A stretch of 64,000 nt of DNA from JAEUMW01 sp963734295. Its GTDB lineage: Bacteria; Pseudomonadota; Gammaproteobacteria; Burkholderiales; JAEUMW01. The stretch lies in NCBI GenBank assembly GCA_963734295.1, contig CAVTGS010000024.1, forward strand, positions 1 through 64,000. The letters run 5' to 3'. Below are positions 36,713-45,064 of the stretch, one piece after another (position 1 is the first letter of the stretch; each line of letters starts with the position of its first letter). Below the pieces are notes generated by a model that was given only the letters and a program-made list of their open reading frames with translations, was not told where the DNA came from and made no database searches. Made by a program: the position numbers and the translations under genes.

Positions 36713-37066
36713 GTGGCGCGAAATTCGGCGCGCTACGCGCTCGCGGCGTCCGCGATCCTGGTCGCCCTGGCGCTGCTCATGATTGCGTGGGAAGGCTGGA
36801 TCGCGCCGATTCGGCCCGGCGGTTCGTGGCTGCTGCTGAAGGCGCTGCCCCCGCTCCTGCTACTGCCGAAGATCTGGCGCGGCGAGGTGTACACCTTCAA
36901 GTGGGCGCCGCTGGTGATGCTTTTCTATTTTAGCGAAGGCGTCGTGCGTGCCTGGTCGGAGGCCGGCGCGTCGCGGCTCGCTGCCAGCCTCGAGATCGCA
37001 CTCGCGGTCGCATTCATCGCCTGCTGCTGGATGTATATCAAGGCGCAGCCGCGGGTGCCGGCTTGA
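36713..37066 (+). CDS. DUF2069 membrane protein
   Basis: A 117-residue protein with four hydrophobic segments and the DUF2069 core (GSWLLLKALPPLLLLPKIWR, GEVYTFKWAPLVMLFYF). It follows wrbA and the HugZ-like gene in many betaproteobacteria. Starts GTG 36713. Its end overlaps the convergent kinase gene by 29 bp. Confidence 0.82.
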   Translation: MARNSARYALAASAILVALALLMIAWEGWIAPIRPGGSWLLLKALPPLLLLPKIWRGEVYTFKWAPLVMLFYFSEGVVRAWSEAGASRLAASLEIALAVAFIACCWMYIKAQPRVPA

Positions 37067-37649
37067 ACGGCTGATCAGCGAGGGCCTCGGTCAGTCGGTT
37101 CGTGTCTGCCGGACCGACCACGCGCACGGCATACCGGGCCGCCGCGCAAAATCGTGGCAACGCCGCATCCACCACACCCATCGCCGCCAGCGCGGTCGGA
37201 TCCTGGACCGGGATCGGGCACGACTTCACGAGCCAGAGCGTCGCGGCGCCGAGCTCCTGCGCGAGCCACGCCGCAAGGCTGTCCGCAGTGACGTTCCAGC
37301 TTTCCGCAATGTCTTCGGCATCGGCAGCAGCACGGAAGGGCATCCAGACCGGAACGCGGCCACCCTGCAACGCCTCGCGAATCGCTCCGATCGACGCGGC
37401 GGGGACGAGAGACGTCTCGAGGGCAGCGAACAATAGACCGCATTGCTCCATGGCGAGGAGCGCCATGCGATGGGCCGTGCGGTCGTCGATCCCGGTCTTC
37501 TGCTGCGCCATGCGCACGGCATCCGCAAACGGACCACCGCCGGGCACCACCACCAGCCGGCCGCCCCCGGTCGCGGCGACCCGCAGCCATCGGCGCAACA
37601 CATCCGGTGACGCGATCAGGCTGCCCCCGAGCTTGACGACATGCAGCAC
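37038..37649 (-). CDS. Amino acid kinase family protein (MfnE-like)
   Basis: A 203-residue short amino acid kinase: VVKLGGSLIASPDV at the start, VVPGGGPFADAVR, then AESWNVTADSLAAWLAQEL near the ATP site. In methanogens MfnE, of this fold, phosphorylates the aminomethyl-furan phosphate of methanofuran. The link to the C1 cluster supports a methylofuran role by inference. GTG 37649, 8 bp after pabB. Confidence 0.75.
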   Translation of the reverse strand: MLHVVKLGGSLIASPDVLRRWLRVAATGGGRLVVVPGGGPFADAVRMAQQKTGIDDRTAHRMALLAMEQCGLLFAALETSLVPAASIGAIREALQGGRVPVWMPFRAAADAEDIAESWNVTADSLAAWLAQELGAATLWLVKSCPIPVQDPTALAAMGVVDAALPRFCAAARYAVRVVGPADTNRLTEALADQPFKPAPAAAP

Positions 37650-37657
37650 AGGAGGGC

Positions 37658-39046
37658 CTAAAGACGCGCGGAATTGTCCGCGCTTTGCTGCAGCAATCGC
37701 AGCATCGCTGCCGCCTTGTCGAAGGATTCCTGATACTCCTCCTGCAGCTTCGAATCCGCGACGATGCCGCCCCCGGCCCAGAAGCGAACCGTGCCGCTGG
37801 AATGGACGAGGGTGCGGATCGCGATGTTCGTGTCCATCGCACCGTCGAAACCCAGATAGCCGATCGCGCCGCAGTAGACCCCGCGCCGATGGGGCTCGAG
37901 CTCCTCGATGATCTGCATCGCACGAAGCTTCGGCGCACCCGTGATGGAGCCCCCCGGGAAGCAGCCGCGCAGCAGGTCGACCGCGTGGAACTGCGGCCGC
38001 AGTCTGCCGGCTACCGTGCTCACGAGGTGGTGCACCGTTGCATAGCTTTCGACGTCGAAGAGCTTGGGAACCTTCACCGAACCCAGCTCGCAGGTCTTGG
38101 AGAGATCGTTGCGCAGCAGGTCCACGATCATCAGGTTCTCGGCGCGGTCCTTGTCGCTCTCCTTCAGCACTTCGGCGAGCGCGGCATCGAGCCGTGGATG
38201 GCCGGCCCGGGGACGCGTGCCCTTGATCGGCTTGGTCTCCACCACGCGGTCGCGCAGGCGCAGGAATCTCTCGGGAGAAGCGGAGAGGATCTGCGCAAAG
38301 CGCAGATTGAGGTACGCCGCGAACGGTGCCGGATTGATGATGCGCAGCGCCTGGAAGGCCACCCACGGGTCGCCGGTCGCAGCAGCCGCGAAGCGCTGGG
38401 CGAGATTGACCTGGTAGCAGTCCCCATTTGCGATGTACTGCTGGATCCGGTGGAACGCCCGCGCATAGTCTTCCGGCGTGAGGTTCGACGCGATGCTGCT
38501 CGTAACCCGGAACGGCACGCGATAGCGCTCGCGCGGCGGCGCCGAGAAGCATGCGACGAGCGCCTCCCAGCGGCGCGATGTTGCGGGGTCGCGGCCGGCG
38601 CCGACGAGCCAGGTGCGACGCTCATGATGGTCGACCACGCATGCCCAGTCGTAGACGCCGACCGCCATCTCCGGAAGCTTCTCGGCATCCTCGGCAAGCG
38701 TGGGCAGGCGCTCGAGGCGACGCCCCAGATCGTACGCGAAGTAGCCGATGGCGCCCCCTGCGAACGGCAGCCTCGGGTCCGGTTCGATCGCAGGACCGAG
38801 CTCGCGCTTCACCAGCTCGAAGGGGTCTTCCGGCGAGAGCTCGACGCCGTGGCGGCCCCGGATTTCCGTCACCTTCGCGCGCGTGACGAGCGTTGCCGTC
38901 GGGTCCGCAGCAAGAATGTCGAAGCGGGAATGCCCGGGCAGGTGCCGTCCGCTATCGAGAAATACGGCCCACGGTTCATCCGCAATGGCCTCGAACAGGG
39001 CGACTGTGTCCTCTCGATAAGGCAGCTCGGCAATCAGGGGCGGCAT
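37658..39046 (-). CDS. pabB: Aminodeoxychorismate synthase component I
   Basis: A 462-residue chorismate-binding enzyme making 4-amino-4-deoxychorismate for p-aminobenzoate. Signatures are GGAIGYFAYDLGR, NGDCYQVNLAQRF, TKPIKGTRPR and FPGGSITGAPK. p-Aminobenzoate is the substrate of MptG in H4MPT synthesis as well as of folate synthesis, so its place between methylofuran-type genes is fitting. ATG 39046. Confidence 0.93.
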   Translation of the reverse strand: MPPLIAELPYREDTVALFEAIADEPWAVFLDSGRHLPGHSRFDILAADPTATLVTRAKVTEIRGRHGVELSPEDPFELVKRELGPAIEPDPRLPFAGGAIGYFAYDLGRRLERLPTLAEDAEKLPEMAVGVYDWACVVDHHERRTWLVGAGRDPATSRRWEALVACFSAPPRERYRVPFRVTSSIASNLTPEDYARAFHRIQQYIANGDCYQVNLAQRFAAAATGDPWVAFQALRIINPAPFAAYLNLRFAQILSASPERFLRLRDRVVETKPIKGTRPRAGHPRLDAALAEVLKESDKDRAENLMIVDLLRNDLSKTCELGSVKVPKLFDVESYATVHHLVSTVAGRLRPQFHAVDLLRGCFPGGSITGAPKLRAMQIIEELEPHRRGVYCGAIGYLGFDGAMDTNIAIRTLVHSSGTVRFWAGGGIVADSKLQEEYQESFDKAAAMLRLLQQSADNSARL

Positions 39047-39109
39047 GGTTTGGAGGCCAGTTAGCGCAGCTCCGGGACGTTTTTGGATTGTACGTATCGG
39101 ACCGCTATT

Positions 39110-40171
39110 TTATCGCCGGGCTCCCGAGAGCGTCGTGCCGAGCAGGTGTGCGACCGCGAACGCAGGCGCTCCGGCCATGACGTCCTCTGCCCGTGCGCCG
39201 GCAAGCGGCGCGAGGGCTGCGAAATCGACGTATGGACGGCCGAGCCGCGAGGCAAGCTTCCGGGCAAGGAAGCTGCCCACCCCCGCGCCGACGACCGCCG
39301 CATGTGCTGCCAGATCGCTTCGCGCGGTCACCCGCGTCGCGGCGGCGACCAGCCGCTCGAGCTGAGCATCGGCAAAGAAAGCCGCCAGCTCCGTCCACAC
39401 CTCGATCGGCGCCGACGCCGCATCACGCCCGACCATCCGCGCCATGCGCCGCGCACTGCCTTCGATGGTTTTCGGACCGCCGTCGGCGCTCGGGTGCAGA
39501 TCGGCGCGCTCCGGCAACTCGCCGGTCAGACGGTAGACGTCCGCCGTGGTCGCGAAGTGCTCCGCCATGAGACCAACCTCCCGACCCTCGATTGGGGCGC
39601 GCGCCGCAACGGACATGAGGGGGGTACGCGTCACCCCCGTATACACGAGCTCATCCGCCGCGAGCCGGGTGAAGTCGTCGTGACCGATGGCGCGTGCGTC
39701 GCCGCCTGCGACCGGCACCAGGTCGGCCGTCGTGCTGCCGACATCCACCAGCAGCGCATCGTCCCTCACCGTCGCGACGTACGTCGCGGTCGCAAGCCAG
39801 TTGGCCGACGCAATCTCCGCCGCCGCGTCCGCCGCCGCCGGCACGGGGACGAAGCCCTTGCGCCCCGCGAAGAGGTGCAACTGCCCGCTTGGCACATGCG
39901 CGGACAGGGCATCGACGATCGCGAAGATCCCCACCGCACGATCGGCGAAGCAGTCGGCGAGCTCGCCCGTCATGGTGACCGCGTGCGCGGCCGGCGACTC
40001 CGTGATGTGCCCGAGCGTCTCCGCGATCGCGTGGTCGAGGTGGGCCATGCCCTGCCACAGCGGACAAGGCAGCTCCAACGCGAACTTCGCCGCGCCGTCG
40101 CCGTCGACCAGCACGGCCTTCAAGTGGGCGCCGCCCACGTCCCAGCCGAGCACCGCTTCACCCACCGACAC
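39110..40171 (-). CDS. Hydantoinase/oxoprolinase-like H4MPT-pathway protein (MfnF-like)
   Basis: A 353-residue ASKHA-fold protein of the family tied to H4MPT-linked C1 transfer. The phosphate loops are LGWDVGGAHLKAVLV and LLVDVGSTTADLVPV. In methanogens MfnF joins the furan and tyramine-glutamate halves of methanofuran; that role is inferred. The start is one of several GTG codons (40171 or 40165). It overlaps the ATP-grasp gene by 14 bp. Confidence 0.82.
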   Translation of the reverse strand: MSVGEAVLGWDVGGAHLKAVLVDGDGAAKFALELPCPLWQGMAHLDHAIAETLGHITESPAAHAVTMTGELADCFADRAVGIFAIVDALSAHVPSGQLHLFAGRKGFVPVPAAADAAAEIASANWLATATYVATVRDDALLVDVGSTTADLVPVAGGDARAIGHDDFTRLAADELVYTGVTRTPLMSVAARAPIEGREVGLMAEHFATTADVYRLTGELPERADLHPSADGGPKTIEGSARRMARMVGRDAASAPIEVWTELAAFFADAQLERLVAAATRVTARSDLAAHAAVVGAGVGSFLARKLASRLGRPYVDFAALAPLAGARAEDVMAGAPAFAVAHLLGTTLSGARR

Positions 40172-41165
40172 GCGGTGACTCCACGCCGACCTCCACACTG
40201 CGCATCGCCGTGGGCGGCGCGGGCAAAGGCGCGGTATCGTCGAGCAACCCGAGCACCCACGCCGCGGGGTTTACACCGAGCGACTCGCGCAGCCCGACGT
40301 ACGAAGTGGTGAGGCGTGGATTCACCTCCAGCACCATGGCTCCCGCGTCGCTCAGGATCATGTCGACGCCGACGTAGCCCCACAGGTCCGGCAGGGCCTC
40401 GGCGATCGACTGTGCCAAGCTCGCGAGGGGCGCCTGCCACGATGCCAGACCGTTTACGGAACAGCCGTGGAACTGGAGTAACCCGCCATGCCGCGTGACA
40501 TGCTGGCGATTCACCCCGAGAATCACGGCATGCGCGTCGCGCACGAGCAGCGAAAGGCTCGCCGCCTCGCCCTCGACGAAGGGCTGCAGCACCGACCGCG
40601 GGTTGCGGCCGCGGGCGTCCCAGTCGATGAGCGCGGTCTCGACGTCGGCATGGACCCGCGTGTCGGTACACCCTGCGCCGTCATCGGGTTTCACGACCGC
40701 GGGACCCGCAAAGGGCGGCACGGCCCCCGCGGGATCGAAGACCGGCACGATCGGCACGCCGAGTCGGGCGAGCGCGGCCGCCGTGCGCGTCTTGCTCGCC
40801 GCCACCGCGATGGCTGCCGGGCGACTGCCGAGAAGACGGCCGCCCCGCCCTTGCACGTCTGCCGAGAGCCGTTCGAGGACGCCGTCGGTCTCGGGGGCAA
40901 TGATCCAGGTTGCATGCGAGGTCCCGACGCAGTGGCCAAAGAGGCGCCTGGCCTCGCCTGCATCGCGTGGCACATGAACTTCGACGCCCGGCGGCAGCGG
41001 CTCGGCGCGCAGATCTCGGGTCACAATCACTTCGATCCCGGGCACGTCTCGCAGATCGCGCACGACTGCACGCACCATGAGCTCCCCTTCGTGCGCGAGG
41101 GATCGCGGGAGTGGCCGGTCGACGAGCCCGCCACCCGTGATAAATTCGTAGACGAATATCCGCAT
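40158..41165 (-). CDS. ATP-grasp ligase (MfnD-like)
   Basis: A 335-residue ATP-grasp protein. The N-terminus MRIFVYEFITGGGL is typical of the group in H4MPT clusters; PAVVKPDDGAGCTDT and MVLEVNPRLTTSYVGL are ATP and Mg sites. MfnD of methanogens adds glutamate to tyramine in methanofuran, so a similar ligase role is inferred. Its ATG is only 5 bp from the divergent gene at 41171. Confidence 0.82.
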   Translation of the reverse strand: MRIFVYEFITGGGLVDRPLPRSLAHEGELMVRAVVRDLRDVPGIEVIVTRDLRAEPLPPGVEVHVPRDAGEARRLFGHCVGTSHATWIIAPETDGVLERLSADVQGRGGRLLGSRPAAIAVAASKTRTAAALARLGVPIVPVFDPAGAVPPFAGPAVVKPDDGAGCTDTRVHADVETALIDWDARGRNPRSVLQPFVEGEAASLSLLVRDAHAVILGVNRQHVTRHGGLLQFHGCSVNGLASWQAPLASLAQSIAEALPDLWGYVGVDMILSDAGAMVLEVNPRLTTSYVGLRESLGVNPAAWVLGLLDDTAPLPAPPTAMRSVEVGVESPRVGG

Positions 41166-41170
41166 CGATC

Positions 41171-41884
41171 GTGCAGATCATCCCCGTCATCGACTTGCAG
41201 GGCGGTTGCGTCGTGCACGCCCACAGGGGCCAGCGTGCAGCTTACGCGCCGATCCGATCCTCGCTCGCGGACGGCGCCGATCCGGTCGACATCGCGGCGG
41301 CGCTGCTGCGGCTCCATCCATTCGCTGCACTCTATCTCGCCGACCTCGACGCGATCCAGCGGCAGGGCGACAACACCGCCGCGATCGCCGCGATCCGCAC
41401 GGCCTGCCCTGGCGTCGCGCTGTGGATCGACACGGGTATCTCCGATGCCGCCGAATTCCGCGCGTGGCAGGCAGCGGGCTGGGGACGCGCCGTGATCGGC
41501 ACGGAGTCCGTCGCCGACCCCGCGCTCATCGCCGGACTGCGCACCGTGGAAAAGGGGCCGCCGCCCGTGCTGTCCCTCGACTTCGGCACGCGGGGCGAGG
41601 CGCTCGGCGCGATCGATGCCCTCGCCCAACCGTCGGCCTGGCCGGACGACGTGATCGTGATGACGCTGGCACGTGTGGGCGCGGGTGCCGGTCCGGACGC
41701 AAGCCGCATCGCAGCGGTCCTGGCGGCGGCGGGAGAGCGCCGCGTCTACGCCGCCGGCGGTGTGCGCGGCGCAGACGACTTGCACGCGCTGCGCCGGCTC
41801 GGAGCAGCGGGCGCCCTCGTCGCGTCGAGCCTGCACGACGGGCGCCTCACGTGCGCGGACCTCGCGCGGATTGCGCTGCCCTAG
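41171..41884 (+). CDS. HisA/HisF-related TIM-barrel protein of C1 clusters
   Basis: A 237-residue barrel resembling HisA: QIIPVIDLQGGCVVHAHRGQ at the start, LYLADLDAIQRQG, and VYAAGGVRGADDL as the second phosphate site. It is not the histidine enzyme by context: it is embedded among fae and ATP-grasp genes, where this family recurs. The reaction is unknown. GTG start. Its stop shares CTAG with the fae-like stop on the other strand. Confidence 0.8.
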   Translation: MQIIPVIDLQGGCVVHAHRGQRAAYAPIRSSLADGADPVDIAAALLRLHPFAALYLADLDAIQRQGDNTAAIAAIRTACPGVALWIDTGISDAAEFRAWQAAGWGRAVIGTESVADPALIAGLRTVEKGPPPVLSLDFGTRGEALGAIDALAQPSAWPDDVIVMTLARVGAGAGPDASRIAAVLAAAGERRVYAAGGVRGADDLHALRRLGAAGALVASSLHDGRLTCADLARIALP

Positions 41885-42531
41885 GAGTGCGCTGCGAACG
41901 GGTGCGGCGTCGCTCGCGCCTTGGCGAGGACCTCCTGCACCTTCGGCTCGCCGGCAACCGCGCGCTTGATCGCGAGTTTGGTCGCCTCGTAGTTGTAGTC
42001 CTGGATCTTGTTGTCGTCCTCGGCCAGCCAGTGGATGAAGACACCCACGCTGAGGTAGAGGTCGTTGGCCTGCTGCGCCGGAATGGTGCCGTCGGCGACG
42101 CAGTCCGTCACCGCCATGGCGACCGCCCGCTGCGCCGGCCCGAACATCTGCACCGCCTGCTTCGCGCCCTTGATCGTCACCTTGTTGAACATGACGGCGT
42201 TAGGCTTCGCCGCGAGATTCGGAGCCACGACCGCCAGCAGTGTGGTGAAGCCGTCCTTGTTGTTGGCGAGCGCGTTCGCGAACGCGCGCTCTGCCGCCGA
42301 GCCGCGCGGCCCGATGATGAGGTCGATGTGGGCGATCTCGTTGCCCTCCCCGACCAGCGCCTCGCCGACCAGCACCCGGTTGATCCCCGCTGCGGGGGCG
42401 GCAGCCGGCATCGCCTTCGAGGCAGGGGTCGGCGCCGGTCTCGGCGGAGGCGCTGCCGGCGCGGCCGGCCGCGCGGGCTCGTGCTTCTTGCCGCCACCGA
42501 AGATTCCCAGAATCGCATCCCAGATCGACAT
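41881..42531 (-). CDS. Fae-like protein with Pro/Ala-rich N-terminal extension
   Basis: A 216-residue protein whose last about 150 residues are a formaldehyde-activating enzyme domain very close to the neighbouring Fae (VTIKGAKQAVQMFGPAQRAV, HWLAEDDNKIQDYNYEA). The first 50 are new: MSIWDAILGIFGGGKKHEP, then a Pro/Ala-rich linker. The extension could target or tether the enzyme. It follows fae with a hairpin between. Active-site residues look kept. Confidence 0.88.
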   Translation of the reverse strand: MSIWDAILGIFGGGKKHEPARPAAPAAPPPRPAPTPASKAMPAAAPAAGINRVLVGEALVGEGNEIAHIDLIIGPRGSAAERAFANALANNKDGFTTLLAVVAPNLAAKPNAVMFNKVTIKGAKQAVQMFGPAQRAVAMAVTDCVADGTIPAQQANDLYLSVGVFIHWLAEDDNKIQDYNYEATKLAIKRAVAGEPKVQEVLAKARATPHPFAAHS

Positions 42532-42600
42532 CGCTATGCCCTCCCATTTCGTTTCCCGCGGCCGGAGTTGCGGCACCGGCCATCCGGGAAATCGAGACGT

Positions 42601-42631
42601 GAAAGAACGGCCGGCGGACCTCTGCCGGCCG
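42601..42631 (-). terminator. Hairpin between fae and the fae-like gene
   Basis: CGGCCGGC and GCCGGCCG (42608-42615 and 42624-42631) form an 8-bp stem followed on the minus strand by TTCTTTC. It likely reduces read-through from the abundant fae message. Confidence 0.6.
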
Positions 42632-42643
42632 TGCGCTTCAATT

Positions 42644-43153
42644 TCAGACGTGGCCGGCGAACGGATGCGGCGTGCTCTTCTTCGCGATCACGTCGGCGGC
42701 CTTGGGCTCACCGGCTACGGCGCGCTTGATGGCTTCCTTCGTCGCTGCGTAGTTGAAGTCCTGGATCTTGTTGTCGTCCTCGGCCATCCAGTGGATGAAC
42801 ACACCCACGCAGATGAAGAGGTCCTCGGCTTCGGCCTGGGGGATGGTGCCGTCGGCAACGCAGTCGGTCACCGCCATCGCCACGGCGCGCTGGGCTGGGC
42901 CGAACATCTGCACCGCCTGCTTCGCCCCCTTGATCGTGACCTTGTTGAACAGAACGGTGTTGGGCTTTGCCGCGAGGTTGGGCGCGACGACCGCCAAGAG
43001 GGTGCTGAACCCGTCCTTGTTGTTGGTGAGCGCGTTGCAGAACGCATACTCGGCGGCGCTGCCGCGCGGTCCGATGATGAGGTCGATGTGGGCGATCTCG
43101 TTGCCATCGCCGACCAGCGATTCACCTACCAGTACCCGATCGATCTTTGCCAT
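42644..43153 (-). CDS. fae: Formaldehyde-activating enzyme
   Basis: A 169-residue Fae, condensing formaldehyde with H4MPT to methylene-H4MPT. MAKIDRVLVGESLVGDGNEI, AHIDLIIGPRGSAAEYAF and the GPAQRAVAMAV stretch are diagnostic. AAGGAG precedes ATG 43153. First committed step of the pathway encoded here. Confidence 0.97.
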   Translation of the reverse strand: MAKIDRVLVGESLVGDGNEIAHIDLIIGPRGSAAEYAFCNALTNNKDGFSTLLAVVAPNLAAKPNTVLFNKVTIKGAKQAVQMFGPAQRAVAMAVTDCVADGTIPQAEAEDLFICVGVFIHWMAEDDNKIQDFNYAATKEAIKRAVAGEPKAADVIAKKSTPHPFAGHV

Positions 43154-43206
43154 CTGCCTTCTCCTTCTTTGGGGTTGACGAACAACTGTGGATTGGAGAG
43201 CCGCGA

Positions 43207-44130
43207 TCACTCGCGCAGACCCGTCCCATGCATCCACGTTCCTTTGCGCAGCGGGACCACGACCGCGTCCCGCTCCGAAAACTGCTCTGTGAACTGCCCC
43301 TGCAGCCGGGCAGCCAACAAACTCGCCACGGTGAGATCGGCGCTCGTCCCGGGATTGATGCCGCGCGCCTTCAGTGAAGCGTCCCACGTCTCGACGAGCC
43401 TCGCCGCGGCGACATCGTCTGCCGCGGTCCACGCCGCCTCGAAGGACACCGCTTCGTCGCTCACCTGACGGGCGAACTCGATCCCGTGCTTGCGTGCGAC
43501 GTGGGTGTCGGGGAAACGCGCGAGCCACGCCAGAAAGCAGCTCACCGCCGCCTGCTCCGCGCTGCCGTGGCGCTCGAACGCCGCCAGAAACCGCCGCACG
43601 CCGAACCGGAAGACATCGCCGAACCCGTGCGCATACTGCCGGGCGATCGTATCGCGATGCGCCGCCTCGCGCATCGCCTCGAGCAGGCTCGCCTCCGCCG
43701 GACCGCGCACATCGAGCCGCGCGGCCGCGCCCAGGCCGGCCGGACGGGCCTGCACGATCGCCCGGAACGTCTGGGTGGCATCGTCGCTATCGAGTGCCGC
43801 GAGCACGCGGCCGGTCGCGCGTTCGAGCGTCTCCCCGGGTCGCGCCGTGAGCGCGGCGTGGGCGAGCGGCGCCGCGAGCAGGACGATGCCGAGATTGGTG
43901 TTCATGCCAACGCGGCTCGCGGTGGCCGCGACCGCCGCGGCGATGCGTTCGCCGACCTTGCGCCCCGGTTCCGACAGCGGTGCCGCGATGGCCTCGGCGC
44001 TCGCGAGAAAGTCGTCCGCGCGCATGCCGTGACCGGGGCTCGCGACGCTGACGTTGCCCGGCTTGGCTGCCGCCACGTCGAGCCGGCAGGCCCACCGCAC
44101 CGCGTCCGCGATCACCGATGCCGTCAACAT
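43207..44130 (-). CDS. CitG/MdcB-like triphosphoribosyl-dephospho-CoA synthase family protein
   Basis: A 307-residue all-helical CitG-family protein (AAAKPGNVSVASPGHGM, GMNTNLGIVLLAAPLA, SADLTVASLLAARL). Members in H4MPT clusters probably act in cofactor synthesis, not citrate lyase activation, since no citrate or malonate genes are here. It overlaps the RimK-like gene by 7 bp. Confidence 0.85.
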   Translation of the reverse strand: MLTASVIADAVRWACRLDVAAAKPGNVSVASPGHGMRADDFLASAEAIAAPLSEPGRKVGERIAAAVAATASRVGMNTNLGIVLLAAPLAHAALTARPGETLERATGRVLAALDSDDATQTFRAIVQARPAGLGAAARLDVRGPAEASLLEAMREAAHRDTIARQYAHGFGDVFRFGVRRFLAAFERHGSAEQAAVSCFLAWLARFPDTHVARKHGIEFARQVSDEAVSFEAAWTAADDVAAARLVETWDASLKARGINPGTSADLTVASLLAARLQGQFTEQFSERDAVVVPLRKGTWMHGTGLRE

Positions 44131-45044
44131 ACGGCCGCGAGCTCCTGTACGATGCCGCGTTCGCGAGGGCGGTGGAGGAAATCGTCGGCGAGCGCCACGG
44201 CGATGTCAACCCCTGCCACGCTCTGCAGACCCTTCCAGGCAGGGATGCCGTTCACCTCGATCACCCAGAGCCGTCCGTCCTCGCCGCGCACGATGTCCAC
44301 GCCCGCGTAATCCGCGCCCACTGTCGCCGTTGCCGATTCCGCCAGGTGCGCGAGCTCAGCGGTAAGCTCGAGCGCTTCGCAGCGCCCGCCCTTGGCGACG
44401 TTGTTGACCCACGAGGCGCCGCGCCGCAGCATGGCCGCCACCGCGCGACCCGCGATCACGAACACCCGGTGATCGTGCCAGCGACCGTCGCCGCTTTCGA
44501 TGTAGCGCTGCAGATAACACACGTGGCGGTACTGCTCCATGCCCGGAATGTCCATGCCTGCCGCAAGCCGCCTCAGCCCCGTACCCTGCGAGCCGAAGAG
44601 CGGCTTCACCACGACCTCCCGGCCGGCCGCACTCTCACGGCGCAGCACCGCGCGCGCCTCGGCGGCGCTTTCGGTCACCCAGGTCGGCGGCGTCGGCACG
44701 CCCGCACGTTGCAGCAGGAAACTGGTCATGCTCTTGTCCACGGTACGCTCGATCGCCCGCGCGTCGTTGTATACCGGCACCCCGAGCGTTTTCAGCGCGT
44801 GCAGAATGCCGAGCCGGAAGGTCACCTGCTCGAGCGTTCCGCCGGGCACGCCGCGCACGAAAACGCCTGCCGGCAGTTTACCCGCAAAACCAGGCATGAC
44901 GATACCATGCTCGGAGCGGTCCAGATCGATGCTGCACTCGCGCAGCGACACGTAGCGCGCCTCGACGCCCCGCGCGGCGAACGCGGCCCGCAGCCGGGCG
45001 CCGTGCCAGCCCGGCTCGTCGGTGCAGATCGCTAGCTGGCGCAT
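44124..45044 (-). CDS. RimK-family ATP-grasp ligase
   Basis: A 306-residue ATP-grasp enzyme: LGVPVYNDARAIERTVDKSM, VVKPLFGSQGTGLRRL (ATP loop) and GRLWVIEVNGIPAWKGLQ (Mg site). RimK/MptN-type ligases add glutamate to carboxyl groups; here a glutamate or other amino acid ligation in H4MPT or methylofuran synthesis is inferred. It starts 20 bp after mch. Confidence 0.85.
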   Translation of the reverse strand: MRQLAICTDEPGWHGARLRAAFAARGVEARYVSLRECSIDLDRSEHGIVMPGFAGKLPAGVFVRGVPGGTLEQVTFRLGILHALKTLGVPVYNDARAIERTVDKSMTSFLLQRAGVPTPPTWVTESAAEARAVLRRESAAGREVVVKPLFGSQGTGLRRLAAGMDIPGMEQYRHVCYLQRYIESGDGRWHDHRVFVIAGRAVAAMLRRGASWVNNVAKGGRCEALELTAELAHLAESATATVGADYAGVDIVRGEDGRLWVIEVNGIPAWKGLQSVAGVDIAVALADDFLHRPRERGIVQELAAVC

Positions 45045-45064
45045 TCCGCCCCCGTCCGACTGCT

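Noticed and set aside
37038..37649. Uridylate or aspartate kinase
   Set aside because: It shares the fold but is much shorter than either and sits with methylofuran-type genes.
41171..41884. Calling this gene hisA
   Set aside because: It resembles HisA but lies in a C1 cluster with no other his genes and belongs to the HisA/F-related family seen there.
43207..44130. Citrate lyase cofactor gene citG
   Set aside because: No citrate or malonate lyase genes are present; the context is H4MPT synthesis.
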